DNA of 64,000 nucleotides from Niveispirillum cyanobacteriorum (GCF_002868735.1 NZ_CP025612.1:744001-808000); one strand, 5' to 3'. Counted from the stretch's first letter, positions 34,505 to 42,970 are shown. Notes: a model not told the origin generated them from the sequence alone. Translations and numbers: made by a program.

Positions 34505-35380
34505 TCACACAGTCGCCACCTGCCGTTTACCCAACGGCAGGATGGTGATCACGATGCCGACGAAAAGCAGCGCCATGCCCAGAAGGCGTAGTGGCCCAAA
34601 CGTCTCCCCAAAGGCCAGATGAGCCGCCACTGTGCCGGTCACAGGCACCAGCAGGGAGAAGGGGGCCACCACACCGGCCTTGTATTCCCGCAGCAGCATG
34701 CCCCAGATTCCGAAGGCCACCAGGGTCGACAGGCAAACGATGTAGAGCAGCGACAGGCCAGCGGTCCAGCTGAAGCCCGTCAGTGCGGCCCACACCCGAT
34801 CCGGCCCCTCCACCAGCAGCGACAGAGCAAAGACGGGCAAGGGTGGTACCGTCGAAAGCCAGACCATGAGCGGCAAGGTCGGCGTGGGCGGCAGGCGCCG
34901 CATCAGCACATTGCCCATGGCCCAGCTGGCTGCGGCTAGCAGCGTCAGGACGAAGCCGATCCACGTGACATCCAGTCCGACGGTGCTGCCTGTGACCGCT
35001 AGGCCCACCGCCGCTATTCCGGCCCCGGCCAATTGCTGCGCCTTTGGCCGCTCTCCTAACATGCCAGCCGCGAACAGCATGGTCAGAAAGGCCTGACATT
35101 GCAGCACGATGGAGGCCAGACCCGGCGCCATCCCTCGGTCCATGCCCATGAACAGGAAAATATAATGGCCGGTGAAAAGGAAGGTTGAAACCAGCGCCAG
35201 TTGCTTGAACCCGATCCCCGCCGGACGTGGGATGAACAGCACTGGCAGACAGGCCAAGGTGAAGCGCAGCGCCGTCAGCAGGATGGGCGGAAAGCCGGTC
35301 AGCGCCAGCTTGATCACCACAAAATTGGCCCCCCAGATCACGGCGACCAGAAAGGCGAGGGCGATGTGAAGGGGGCGCAT
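34505..35380 (-). CDS. EamA/DMT family transporter
   Basis: A 291-aa inner-membrane protein with ten hydrophobic segments and two EamA repeats (F-L-V-A-V-I-W-G-A-N-F-V-V-I-K at the first; S-W-A-M-G-N-V-L at the second). These export metabolites or amino acids. Its stop abuts the convergent cupredoxin stop. ATG 35380 begins at the first helix; the frame runs back to 35452. Confidence 0.88.
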   Translation of the reverse strand: MRPLHIALAFLVAVIWGANFVVIKLALTGFPPILLTALRFTLACLPVLFIPRPAGIGFKQLALVSTFLFTGHYIFLFMGMDRGMAPGLASIVLQCQAFLTMLFAAGMLGERPKAQQLAGAGIAAVGLAVTGSTVGLDVTWIGFVLTLLAAASWAMGNVLMRRLPPTPTLPLMVWLSTVPPLPVFALSLLVEGPDRVWAALTGFSWTAGLSLLYIVCLSTLVAFGIWGMLLREYKAGVVAPFSLLVPVTGTVAAHLAFGETFGPLRLLGMALLFVGIVITILPLGKRQVATV

Positions 35381-35563
35381 AGGGTGGGCATTCAGCTGGA
35401 TGGTATCGGGATCATGATCGGAACACGTCAATATTGCTGACGCAATTACCAAGATGTGGCGGTGACAATTGCCTCATCCTTGGGGGTTGCCGCCGCCGGT
35501 GCCACGGGGCACTCTCTCACCCAACACGCAGTCAAACCTGCCCCAACGGGAGTGAGACCGAGA

Positions 35564-37060
35564 ATGGACGCCATCGCCGCCACCAACTGGCAGGACCGCG
35601 CCGCCCGGCTGCAATTCCGCACCCAGGCCTTCATTGACGGGGCCTATGTGCCCGCTGCCAGCGGCAAAAGCTTTGACAATATCAGCCCGCGCGATGGCAA
35701 GGTGCTGACCCAGGTTGCCGAATGCGACGCGGAAGATGTGAACCGCGCCGTTTCTGCTGCACGCCGCACCTTCGAATCCGGTGTCTGGCGGGATCAGCAT
35801 CCGCGCGCCCGCAAGGCCGTGCTGCTGAAACTGGCGCGCCTGATGGAGGAGCATGCCGACGAACTGGCGCTGCTGGAAACGCTGGATATGGGCAAGCCCA
35901 TCCGCGACAGCCGCTCCATCGACATCCCTCTGTCGATCCGCTGCGTCCAATATTACGCCGAAGCCATCGACAAGCTATATGATCAGGTCGGGCCCAGCGG
36001 CCCGGACGCCATGTCCTTGATCTTGCGTGAACCCCTGGGCGTCATCGGCGTGGTGGTGCCCTGGAACTTCCCGCTGATGATGGCAGTGTGGAAGGTGGCG
36101 CCGGCCCTGGCAACGGGCAATTCCGTCGTGCTGAAGCCTGCTGAACAATCACCGTTGACGGCCATTCGCTTGGGCGAACTGGCGGTGGAGGCAGGCGTGC
36201 CACCGGGCGTGCTGAACGTCGTGCCTGGTTTCGGGGAAACGGCGGGGCAAGCCATTGGTCGCCACATGGACGTGGACATGCTGGCCTTCACCGGCTCCAC
36301 CGAGGTTGGCAAGTACTTCATGCGCTATTCCGGCGAGAGCAACCTGAAACGTGTGTCGCTGGAGTGCGGGGGCAAGACCCCACACATCATCATGCCCGAC
36401 GCCGCCGACCTGGATAAGGCCGCCGCCAATGCCGCTGGCGGCATCTTCTTCAACCAGGGGGAGGTGTGTAACGCCGGTTCCCGCCTGCTGGTCCATGAAA
36501 GCATCAAGGATGAATTCCTGGAAAAGGTCATCCACCATTCCCGGCGCTGGACACCGGGCGACCCGCTGGACCCGACCACCAATATGGGCGCCATGGTGGA
36601 TGCCAGGCAGCATGAACGCGTCCTGTCCTATATCGGCAAGGGCAAGGCTGAAGGGGCGTCCCTGCGCCTTGGCGGGTCGGCCGCGCGCGCCGACACCGGC
36701 GGCTATTACATCGAACCCACGCTGTTCGACGGGGTGGACAGTTCCATGACAATCGCGCGGGAAGAGATTTTTGGACCCGTCCTGTCCACTTTGACCTTCA
36801 AGACCACCGAAGAGGCCTTCAAGATCGCCAACGATACGATCTATGGTCTGGCGTCGGCCATCTGGACCCGCGACATCTCCACCGCCATGAAGGCGGCGCG
36901 GACCATCAAGGCCGGGTCGGTCTGGATCAACTGCTTCGATGCTGGCGATATAACCACGCCGTTCGGCGGTTTCAAACAGTCCGGCTTTGGCCGCGACAAG
37001 AGCCTGCATGCGCTGGAAAAATACACGGACTTGAAAAGCGTCTGGATCGACCTTTCATAA
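35564..37060 (+). CDS. Aldehyde dehydrogenase (PuuC/AldH-like)
   Basis: A 498-aa NAD(P)-dependent dehydrogenase with all active-site residues: Asn168 (P-W-N-F-P), Lys191 (K-P-A-E-Q-S), Glu267 (L-E-C-G-G-K-T-P) and Cys302 (G-E-V-C-N-A-G-S-R). Overall resemblance is to gamma-glutamyl-gamma-aminobutyraldehyde dehydrogenases, fitting the two PuuA-like ligases in the window, but specificity cannot be fixed from sequence. ATG 35564 has GGGAG upstream and is favoured over 35456. Confidence 0.9.
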   Translation: MDAIAATNWQDRAARLQFRTQAFIDGAYVPAASGKSFDNISPRDGKVLTQVAECDAEDVNRAVSAARRTFESGVWRDQHPRARKAVLLKLARLMEEHADELALLETLDMGKPIRDSRSIDIPLSIRCVQYYAEAIDKLYDQVGPSGPDAMSLILREPLGVIGVVVPWNFPLMMAVWKVAPALATGNSVVLKPAEQSPLTAIRLGELAVEAGVPPGVLNVVPGFGETAGQAIGRHMDVDMLAFTGSTEVGKYFMRYSGESNLKRVSLECGGKTPHIIMPDAADLDKAAANAAGGIFFNQGEVCNAGSRLLVHESIKDEFLEKVIHHSRRWTPGDPLDPTTNMGAMVDARQHERVLSYIGKGKAEGASLRLGGSAARADTGGYYIEPTLFDGVDSSMTIAREEIFGPVLSTLTFKTTEEAFKIANDTIYGLASAIWTRDISTAMKAARTIKAGSVWINCFDAGDITTPFGGFKQSGFGRDKSLHALEKYTDLKSVWIDLS

Positions 37061-37063
37061 TAG

Positions 37064-37140
37064 CGGCGCCCTCAATCGCCGGGCGCCGCCTCCGGCAGCT
37101 TGGCTATGCCGCATGGGCGGCGCGTCGGCAGTCGCCGACG
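37064..37140. other. Structured intergenic region with two hairpins
   Basis: Perfect 9-bp arms GCGGCGCCC/GGGCGCCGC (37063-37071 with 37081-37089) and perfect 7-bp arms CGTCGGC/GCCGACG (37123-37129 with 37134-37140, four-base loop). The region continues to the clpP start with further short dyads. It may terminate the dehydrogenase transcript or form the clpP leader; nothing protein-coding seen. Confidence 0.4.
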
Positions 37141-37233
37141 TGCCAATGGCCATTGTTGATGACCATCGGCATAAGTATGGAACTCCATCTAATGATGGGT
37201 TGAACCGCAGCCCATTTCCCGCTAGGTCAGTGA

Positions 37234-37878
37234 ATGCAGAATACCAAATTCAGGAGTGCCGCCTTGCTCGTCAATCCGATCCGTCTTGAGGACGAAAAGC
37301 CGGAGTCCGATGCCCAGGAGGAAAAGGCAAAGGCCCCGCCCTCCATCGCGCAGAATCTGTTCAAGGCCCGCACCATCCTGCTGTTCGGCGAGATCAACCA
37401 GAAGGTGGCACAGGCTGTGACGGCCCAGCTGCTGGGTCTGGCCGCAGAGAATGACGAGCCGATCAAGCTGATCATCAACTCGCCGGGCGGCCATGTCGAA
37501 TCCGGTGACACGATCCACGACATGATCCGCTTCGTGAAGCCGCGTGTGCTGGTGCTGGGTACCGGGTGGGTCGCCTCTGCTGGCGCCCATATCTTCCTGG
37601 GTGCCGCCAAGGAAGACCGGTTCTGCCTGCCCAATACCCGCTTCATGATCCATCAGCCGGCGGGCGGTGTGGGTGGTCCTGCCACCGACATCGCCATCGA
37701 GGCGAAGGAAATCATCAAGATGCGCAAGCGCATCAATGAAGAGATCGCCCGCGAAACTGGCCAGCCCTATGAGCGTGTGGCAGTGGATACCGACCGCAAT
37801 TTCTGGATGTCGGCAGAAGAAGCCAAGGAATATGGCGTCGTCAGCCACATCATCGAAAATACCGACGCCTTCAAGTAA
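37234..37878 (+). CDS. ClpP-family serine protease subunit
   Basis: A 214-aa paralogue of the ClpP chamber. The triad Ser115 (W-V-A-S-A-G-A), His140 (F-M-I-H-Q-P) and Asp185 (V-D-T-D-R-N-F) is intact, and the oxyanion stretch I-N-S-P-G-G-H-V is present. It carries an extra charged N-terminal segment (about 40 residues rich in E and K), and there is no clpX or tig neighbour, so it is probably not the housekeeping copy. ATG 37234 is used; a TTG at 37264 has a better AGGAG site. Confidence 0.85.
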   Translation: MQNTKFRSAALLVNPIRLEDEKPESDAQEEKAKAPPSIAQNLFKARTILLFGEINQKVAQAVTAQLLGLAAENDEPIKLIINSPGGHVESGDTIHDMIRFVKPRVLVLGTGWVASAGAHIFLGAAKEDRFCLPNTRFMIHQPAGGVGGPATDIAIEAKEIIKMRKRINEEIARETGQPYERVAVDTDRNFWMSAEEAKEYGVVSHIIENTDAFK

Positions 37879-37911
37879 GGCATTGGCATTTTAGAGTTGA
37901 GAAGGGCCGGT

Positions 37912-37929
37912 CCATCGCGATCGGCCCTT
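37912..37929 (+). terminator. Hairpin terminator after clpP paralogue
   Basis: AAGGGCCG / CGGCCCTT eight-base arms with a two-base gap only if fully paired inner bases are counted; effectively a short GC-rich hairpin beginning 33 bases after the stop and followed by TTTCC. It lies just before the MOSC gene. Confidence 0.5.
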
Positions 37930-37947
37930 TCCATATCCGGGACAGAC

Positions 37948-38574
37948 ATGCAGATCCTTCAGGTGAATATCGGGCGTGTCATCACCCGCACCAACGCCAA
38001 AGGACGGGAGGAGGGGACCGGCATCGGCAAGCAGCCTGTCACCGGTCCGGTTGCGCTGGGTCCCAGCGGCCTGGATGGCGATGAAAGCGCCTATCGCAGC
38101 CGGAAGGAAGGAGATACGGCCCTACATGGCTTTGCATCCGAGTCCTATGAAGCGTTAGAAGCCAGCCTTGGCCGGCCGATACAACGCCCCGGCTTTGGGG
38201 AGAACCTGCTGTTCGAGGGCTATACCGATGCCGAGGCGCGCATCGGCGACGTTCTGGTCATCGGCACCGCCCAGGTGATGGTGAACCAGCCAGTGCCCCG
38301 CTGTTCCTGGCCCGGTGTCCTTACAGGCGTAAAGGCGCTGGGGCCGCTGGCCATGAAGGCCGGCACGCCCGGCTGGTACATGCAGGTGATGCGACCGGGC
38401 ATTGTGACAGCGGGTGACGCCGTGACCCTGGTTGAGCGTGGGGAGGCGGCCTGGACGGTCGCGCGTCTGAACGCCCTACTGTTGGACAAGCGGCCAGATC
38501 CGGCCTTGCTGGCCGATGCGCTGGCTCACCCGGCCCTGGCGGAACGGTTCAAGAAGGAGTTGCGGGGGGCGTGA
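37948..38574 (+). CDS. MOSC domain protein (YiiM-like)
   Basis: A 208-aa protein with a MOSC beta-barrel, the fold that handles sulfur for molybdenum-cofactor or detoxifies N-hydroxylated compounds. Family cues are the L-G-P-S-G-L-D-G-D-E start, the H-G-F-A-S-E-S-Y-E loop, G-F-G-E-N-L-L-F-E-G, and a conserved Cys in V-P-R-C-S-W-P-G. ATG 37948 gives MQILQVNIGR, the usual opening. Confidence 0.84.
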   Translation: MQILQVNIGRVITRTNAKGREEGTGIGKQPVTGPVALGPSGLDGDESAYRSRKEGDTALHGFASESYEALEASLGRPIQRPGFGENLLFEGYTDAEARIGDVLVIGTAQVMVNQPVPRCSWPGVLTGVKALGPLAMKAGTPGWYMQVMRPGIVTAGDAVTLVERGEAAWTVARLNALLLDKRPDPALLADALAHPALAERFKKELRGA

Positions 38575-38587
38575 CCGGTGCCTGCGC

Positions 38588-40342
38588 CTACTGCTCAGTC
38601 TCCTGCTGCTTTTCCTTCGCGGCCTGATTCATCTTCCGACGCTGATTGGCCTTTTCCAGGATAGCGGCGCGCAGTTCGCCATGCTGGCGGGTGAACTGGT
38701 TGAAATCGCGCCGTTCCAGAATCAGGAACTGGCAGTAATCCAGCGCCGTGATGTCGGCACTGCGCCGACGGCCCGACAGCAGGGCCATCTCACCGAAGAA
38801 GGCCCCGGTCTCCAGCTTGATCTTGTGATCAGGCAACTGCACCTCCACGGCACCGCTGGCCAGGAAATACATGCCGTCGGCGGGATCGCCGCTGCGGATG
38901 ACGCGCTCACCCGGCACCGCCGCCGCCGGCTTGAACATCAGCAGCAAACGTTCCAACTCGTCCTTGTCCAGCCGAGACAGTACAGGGAAAGTCTCCACCA
39001 GCTTCTGCACCTGCAGGCCATGCGCCTTCTCCCGCTCCGCCATCTGGTCGCGGACGCGGTTGATCTGCTGCGTCAGGCGCTTGAACTTCGTCTGGCCATA
39101 GTTGGACCAGTCGGGACGGCGAGCCTTCACCCGGACGGTTGCCGTTTCGACCGCCGCAAATATCAGCGGGTTCAGCGTGATCGACAACAAAGCACCCGCC
39201 AGCACCAGATCGCGCCCTTCCGGCGGCAGTAGGTTCATGCTGATGCCCAACCCGACCAGGATGAAGGAAAACTCCCCGATCTGGGCCAGACTGGCGGATA
39301 TCAGCAGACCGGCGCCCATCGGGTATCCCAGCGCCAGTACGATGGCGAAGGCCACCAGCGACTTGCCGATGATAATGGTCAGCAGGACCGCCGCCACCGA
39401 CAGCGGCTCCCGCATCAGGATCGACGGGTCGAACAGCATGCCGACCGATACGAAGAAGATGACCGAGAACGCATCCTGCAGGGGCAGGCTGTCCGCTGCC
39501 GCCTTGTGGCTGAACCGGCTTTCGGCGAGCACCACGCCCGCAAAGAAGGCGCCCAGCGCGAACGACACGCCGAACACCTGGGCCGAGCCATAGGCGATGC
39601 CCATGGCGATGGCGAGAACGGCTAGTGTAAACAATTCCCGCGAGCCTGTGCGCGCCACCTGGGCCAGCAGCCAGGGGACGATACGTGGCCCCAGAATCAG
39701 GGCGACCGCTGCAAACAGCCCGACCTTGCCCAGGGTAATGGCCAGGGTCAGCCAGACCGGCGCGTCGGGCGGGGCGGCGACACCATGTCCGCCGCCATCA
39801 GCCGGTACCGTCCCGCCCAACAGGCCCGCGAAGGCCGGCAGTAGCACCAGCGCCACCACCATGGCCAGATCCTCGACAATCAACCAGCCGACGGCAATCC
39901 GCCCATTAGGTGTCTGCAACAGATTGCGTTCTTCCAGGGCCTTCAGCAGCACCACCGTACTGGCCACCGACAGCGACAGCCCCAGCACGATGCCAGCCCC
40001 CAGGCCCCAGTCCCAGTACAACGCGAGGCCCAGCCCCATCAGGGTGGCGATAATGATCTGTCCCACGGCGCCTGGGATGGCAATCCCCTTCACCGCCATC
40101 AGGTCAGCAGTGGAAAAATGCAACCCAACCCCAAACATCAGCAGGATGACGCCGACCTCCGCCAGTTCCAGCGCCAGCTTTCCATCCGCCACGAATCCCG
40201 GCGTAAACGGACCGACCAGAACACCCGCCACCAGATAGCCCACCAGGGGCGGCAGACGCAGCCGGTCGGCCAGGAAACCGAAGCCGAAGGCCAGGACGAA
40301 CGCGATGGACAGGGTGGCAAGCAGATTGGTGTCGTGGGGCAC
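38588..40342 (-). CDS. CPA2 K+/H+ antiporter with C-terminal cyclic-nucleotide-binding domain
   Basis: A 584-aa membrane antiporter. The N-terminal 12-13 helices match the YbaL/KefB-type exchanger: P-L-V-G-Y-L-V-A-G-V-L-V-G-P, G-V-I-L-L-M-F-G-V-G-L-H-F-S and L-S-V-A-S-T-V-V-L-L. Instead of the usual TrkA-N nucleotide domain, a coiled linker leads to a Crp-type domain near residues 450-560 (G-A-F-F-G-E-M-A-L-L). The start is GTG 40342, which aligns with YbaL starts and has AAGG nine bases upstream; TTG 40363 is the alternative. It may be gated by a cyclic nucleotide. Confidence 0.87.
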   Translation of the reverse strand: MPHDTNLLATLSIAFVLAFGFGFLADRLRLPPLVGYLVAGVLVGPFTPGFVADGKLALELAEVGVILLMFGVGLHFSTADLMAVKGIAIPGAVGQIIIATLMGLGLALYWDWGLGAGIVLGLSLSVASTVVLLKALEERNLLQTPNGRIAVGWLIVEDLAMVVALVLLPAFAGLLGGTVPADGGGHGVAAPPDAPVWLTLAITLGKVGLFAAVALILGPRIVPWLLAQVARTGSRELFTLAVLAIAMGIAYGSAQVFGVSFALGAFFAGVVLAESRFSHKAAADSLPLQDAFSVIFFVSVGMLFDPSILMREPLSVAAVLLTIIIGKSLVAFAIVLALGYPMGAGLLISASLAQIGEFSFILVGLGISMNLLPPEGRDLVLAGALLSITLNPLIFAAVETATVRVKARRPDWSNYGQTKFKRLTQQINRVRDQMAEREKAHGLQVQKLVETFPVLSRLDKDELERLLLMFKPAAAVPGERVIRSGDPADGMYFLASGAVEVQLPDHKIKLETGAFFGEMALLSGRRRSADITALDYCQFLILERRDFNQFTRQHGELRAAILEKANQRRKMNQAAKEKQQETEQ

Positions 40343-40440
40343 GCGGTTTGACCTTGGGCGCAAAACAATGGATCAGTCGCCGCAGTATGGGGAGCGGAAT
40401 GACTGGATGCACCTGTAAAATCAACGGGATATGGCGAATG

Positions 40441-40821
40441 TCATTCGGCGCCCAGCTTTGCCTCCAACTCGTCCAGGCGCCTGGCCATGGTGCGGATATT
40501 GTCGATCAGAAGCTGCACCAGCTGCCGCAGCAGCGGGTCGGCACCATATAGCCCCTCGCGCAGTACACTGGCCGGCATGCGCATCAGGACCGACTCCACC
40601 TCTGCACTGGCATGGGCCATGCGCGGCTTGCGGTCGAAAATCGCCATTTCCCCGAAAATGCCGCTGGTTTCGACCCGCCCGATGACGGTCGGATGCTCTA
40701 CATCGCCCCGCCAGATACGCACACGGCCACTTTCCACCACATAAAGGCTGTCGCCGGGATCACCCTCCTTGAAGATCAGCTCGCCCGGTGCGAAAGTTCG
40801 GCGTTCGAAAGCGGCGGACAT
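40441..40821 (-). CDS. Stand-alone cyclic-nucleotide-binding domain protein
   Basis: A 126-aa protein consisting only of a Crp-like binding fold: A-P-G-E-L-I-F-K-E-G-D-P-G-D, the phosphate-binding cassette S-G-I-F-G-E-M-A-I-F followed by R-K-P-R-M-A-H-A, and a C-terminal helix. There is no DNA-binding part. It lies 98 bases upstream of the antiporter that carries the same kind of domain, in the same orientation, so both may answer the same signal. Confidence 0.84.
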   Translation of the reverse strand: MSAAFERRTFAPGELIFKEGDPGDSLYVVESGRVRIWRGDVEHPTVIGRVETSGIFGEMAIFDRKPRMAHASAEVESVLMRMPASVLREGLYGADPLLRQLVQLLIDNIRTMARRLDELEAKLGAE

Positions 40822-40908
40822 GGCGGCGGACCCCTTGGCAGCGGCGGCACCCGCGACAGGCGCAGGCCAGCCAAGCTTTACGCTGATTGCTTCCCATTTG
40901 CCATGGGC

Positions 40909-40937
40909 TTGACAATAGTACGACCGTTCGTATTATT
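40909..40937 (+). promoter_or_regulatory. tetR promoter overlapped by a TetR operator
   Basis: A near-ideal sigma70 promoter: TTGACA (40909-40914), 16-base spacer, TATTAT (40931-40936). A 24-bp dyad occupies 40914-40937, with arms AATAGTACGA and TCGTATTATT (9 of 10 paired) around CCGT. The ATG at 40946 follows the -10 by only nine bases, so the mRNA would start almost at the start codon. Autorepression by the downstream TetR is inferred. Confidence 0.7.
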
Positions 40938-40945
40938 TAGACCCT

Positions 40946-41542
40946 ATGAGCAAGGGCGAACGCACACGCGCCGCAATCCTGGACCAAGCGCTGGCCATGA
41001 CCAGCACGGACGGATTGACCGGCCTGACCATCGGGACACTGGCCGACCGGCTGGGCATGTCGAAATCTGGACTGTTTGCCCATTTCGGCAGCAAAGAACA
41101 GCTGCAGGCGGCGGTGCTGGAACGGGCGGCGGAACTTTTCGCCGATACCGTGGTGCGTCCCGCCCTGGCACAGCCGCGTGGCCTGCCGCGTGTGCTTGGC
41201 CTGTTTGAGAATTGGATTGCCTGGACAATGGACCCGGTTCTGCCCGGTGGCTGTCCCATTCAGGCCGCCTCCATCGAGTTTGATGACCGCCCCGGTCCCA
41301 TCCAGGACCTGATCGTCAAACAGCAGGAGGATATGCGCCGCGTGGTCATCGGTGCCGCCCGTCGCGCGGTGGAAGAGGGGCACCTGCGGGCCGACCTGGA
41401 TGTGGAGCAATTCGCATTCGAGGGGATTTCGCTCTGCTACGGTTTCACCCAGTCCTATCGGCTTCTGAAGAACCCGAAGTCGGAGGTCTGGGCCCGCAAC
41501 GCCGTCCATGGTCTGGTCGACCGGGGGCGTTTGCGTCAGTAA
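40946..41542 (+). CDS. TetR family transcriptional regulator
   Basis: A 198-aa repressor. The N-terminal helix-turn-helix is T-I-G-T-L-A-D-R-L-G-M-S-K-S-G-L-F-A-H-F-G-S; the C-terminal domain has C-P-I-Q-A-A-S-I-E-F-D-D-R-P-G, as in the TetR_C family of AcrR/YcdC relatives. It has a near-leaderless start and an operator in its own promoter. The same dyad recurs before the next gene, so it probably controls itself and the hydrolase. Confidence 0.92.
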   Translation: MSKGERTRAAILDQALAMTSTDGLTGLTIGTLADRLGMSKSGLFAHFGSKEQLQAAVLERAAELFADTVVRPALAQPRGLPRVLGLFENWIAWTMDPVLPGGCPIQAASIEFDDRPGPIQDLIVKQQEDMRRVVIGAARRAVEEGHLRADLDVEQFAFEGISLCYGFTQSYRLLKNPKSEVWARNAVHGLVDRGRLRQ

Positions 41543-41657
41543 AGCGTTTGTCCGGTTCCGCGTGCGGCGGGACCGGACCGGTTTCATCACGGCGCCCGCC
41601 CGGATGGACGGACGCCCCCGTTGGGGGGAAAGTTCCATGGCTTATTTTTTGTCCAAA

Positions 41658-41681
41658 AATAGCACGAACGTTCGTAATAAT
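41658..41681 (+). promoter_or_regulatory. Second TetR operator upstream of hydrolase
   Basis: Arms AATAGCACGA and TCGTAATAAT around ACGT; the centre ACGAACGTTCGT is a perfect 12-bp palindrome. It matches the tetR-promoter dyad at 20 of 24 positions. TTGTCC (41649-41654) and TAATAA (41675-41680) are possible but weak promoter elements with a 20-base spacing. Confidence 0.65.
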
Positions 41682-41714
41682 AACCAAAGTAGCCAGTCCT
41701 GGCTGGATGGGTTG

Positions 41715-42521
41715 ATGGACCTGTTCCACCCCTGGTCACGCGAACGCCACCTGCTGGCCGAGGGACGGCGCATGTATCTGGAGCCGGAGCGTGCGGTGGC
41801 ACCGCCGGCACTGCCGGAACCGGCGGGCGCCATGGTGCTGGCTGTTCCAGGCTTCACGCCCCATATTGCCTCCCGCCTGTGGGGGGCGGAGCGAGGGGAG
41901 GCGGCACCACTGGTGCTGCTGGCCCATGGCTGGGAAGGGCAGGTGCATGACATGCTGAGCTTTGTGCAGCCGCTGCTGAATGCCGGCGCCCGCGTCGTGG
42001 CCTTTGATGCGCCGGCCCATGGCCGCAGTTCGGGCGACGAGACCAACCTGCTGGAGATGGCCCGCGCCATAAGGGCTGTGGCAGCGGCAGCCGGTGGCAA
42101 GGTGGCGGCGGTGATCGGCCACGGCTTGGGTGCCGCGGCCCTGACGCTGGCGATCCAGGACGGGTTCCAGGCGGGGCGCGCCATTCTGCTGTCCCCCCTG
42201 GCCGACCTGACCCTGCCGCTGCGCCAGATCGCTTATGTTCTGCGCCTGGACCTGGACAGCGAACATGCGCTGGGGCGGGAGATTGACCGGGCATTGGGAC
42301 AGCCGCTGGCCGCCCTGCATCTTCATGGGGATGAAGGCACACCGGCCCTGTTAATCCATTCTGCGGATGACCGGATCACGCCGGTGGCGGATGCCCTGCA
42401 ATTGGCGTCAGTCTGGCCCGGTGCCGGAATGCATTTGGTGCAGGGGCTGGGCCATCGCCGGTTGCTGTCGGATGCGGGTGTCATCGAACGGGCCGTGGGC
42501 TTCGCGTTGCGGGGGGAATGA
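41715..42521 (+). CDS. Alpha/beta hydrolase
   Basis: A 268-aa hydrolase-fold protein. It has H-G-W-E-G-Q (oxyanion region), D-A-P-A-H-G-R-S-S-G-D-E, G-H-G-L-G-A-A-A at the nucleophile elbow (Gly where Ser is usual: G-H-G-L-G), I-H-S-A-D-D-R-I-T and a late G-H-R-R-L. The missing elbow Ser makes a standard esterase role doubtful. The frame runs back to 41508, across the operator; ATG 41715 lies beyond it and starts a plausible protein. Its product probably follows TetR de-repression. Confidence 0.75.
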   Translation: MDLFHPWSRERHLLAEGRRMYLEPERAVAPPALPEPAGAMVLAVPGFTPHIASRLWGAERGEAAPLVLLAHGWEGQVHDMLSFVQPLLNAGARVVAFDAPAHGRSSGDETNLLEMARAIRAVAAAAGGKVAAVIGHGLGAAALTLAIQDGFQAGRAILLSPLADLTLPLRQIAYVLRLDLDSEHALGREIDRALGQPLAALHLHGDEGTPALLIHSADDRITPVADALQLASVWPGAGMHLVQGLGHRRLLSDAGVIERAVGFALRGE

Positions 42522-42571
42522 TCCCCCCGTATTGTGACACGGACGAAACAACAATCGGGTTCGGGGGAAAC

Positions 42572-42970
42572 ATGCAGATGGGTATCACCGCGCTGTATGC
42601 GGGTTTGCTGGGCGTGCTGCTGCTGGTTTTAAGTTATCGCGTGTCGATGTATCGACGCCGTCACGGCATCTCCCTGGGCGATGGTGGTCATAAGGGCCTG
42701 CATACCGCCATCCGGGTGCAGGGCAATTTTGTGGAATATGTGCCCACCGCCCTGATCCTGCTGCTGCTGGTGGAACTGACGGGTCGCCAGCCAGCCATCG
42801 TGCATGGGCTGGGTGCTGCCCTGTTCCTGGGCCGCGTCCTGCACGCCCAGGGTCTGACCTCCAATCCAGACGGTAAAAGCCCGGGCCGCCTGCTGGGCAT
42901 TCTGCTGACTTGGCTGATGCTGCTGACCGCGTCGGTTCTACTGATTCTGGGATCGGCGGCTGGCATCTGA
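42572..42970 (+). CDS. MAPEG family membrane protein
   Basis: A 132-aa four-helix membrane protein of the eicosanoid/glutathione-metabolism family. Family marks are R-V-Q-G-N-F-V-E-Y-V-P and G-R-V-L-H-A-Q-G-L. GGGGGAAAC lies directly before ATG 42572; an in-frame ATG 42518 overlapping the hydrolase stop is less likely. Bacterial members often have glutathione transferase or peroxidase activity, which would suit a stress role with the upstream TetR/hydrolase. Confidence 0.87.
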   Translation: MQMGITALYAGLLGVLLLVLSYRVSMYRRRHGISLGDGGHKGLHTAIRVQGNFVEYVPTALILLLLVELTGRQPAIVHGLGAALFLGRVLHAQGLTSNPDGKSPGRLLGILLTWLMLLTASVLLILGSAAGI

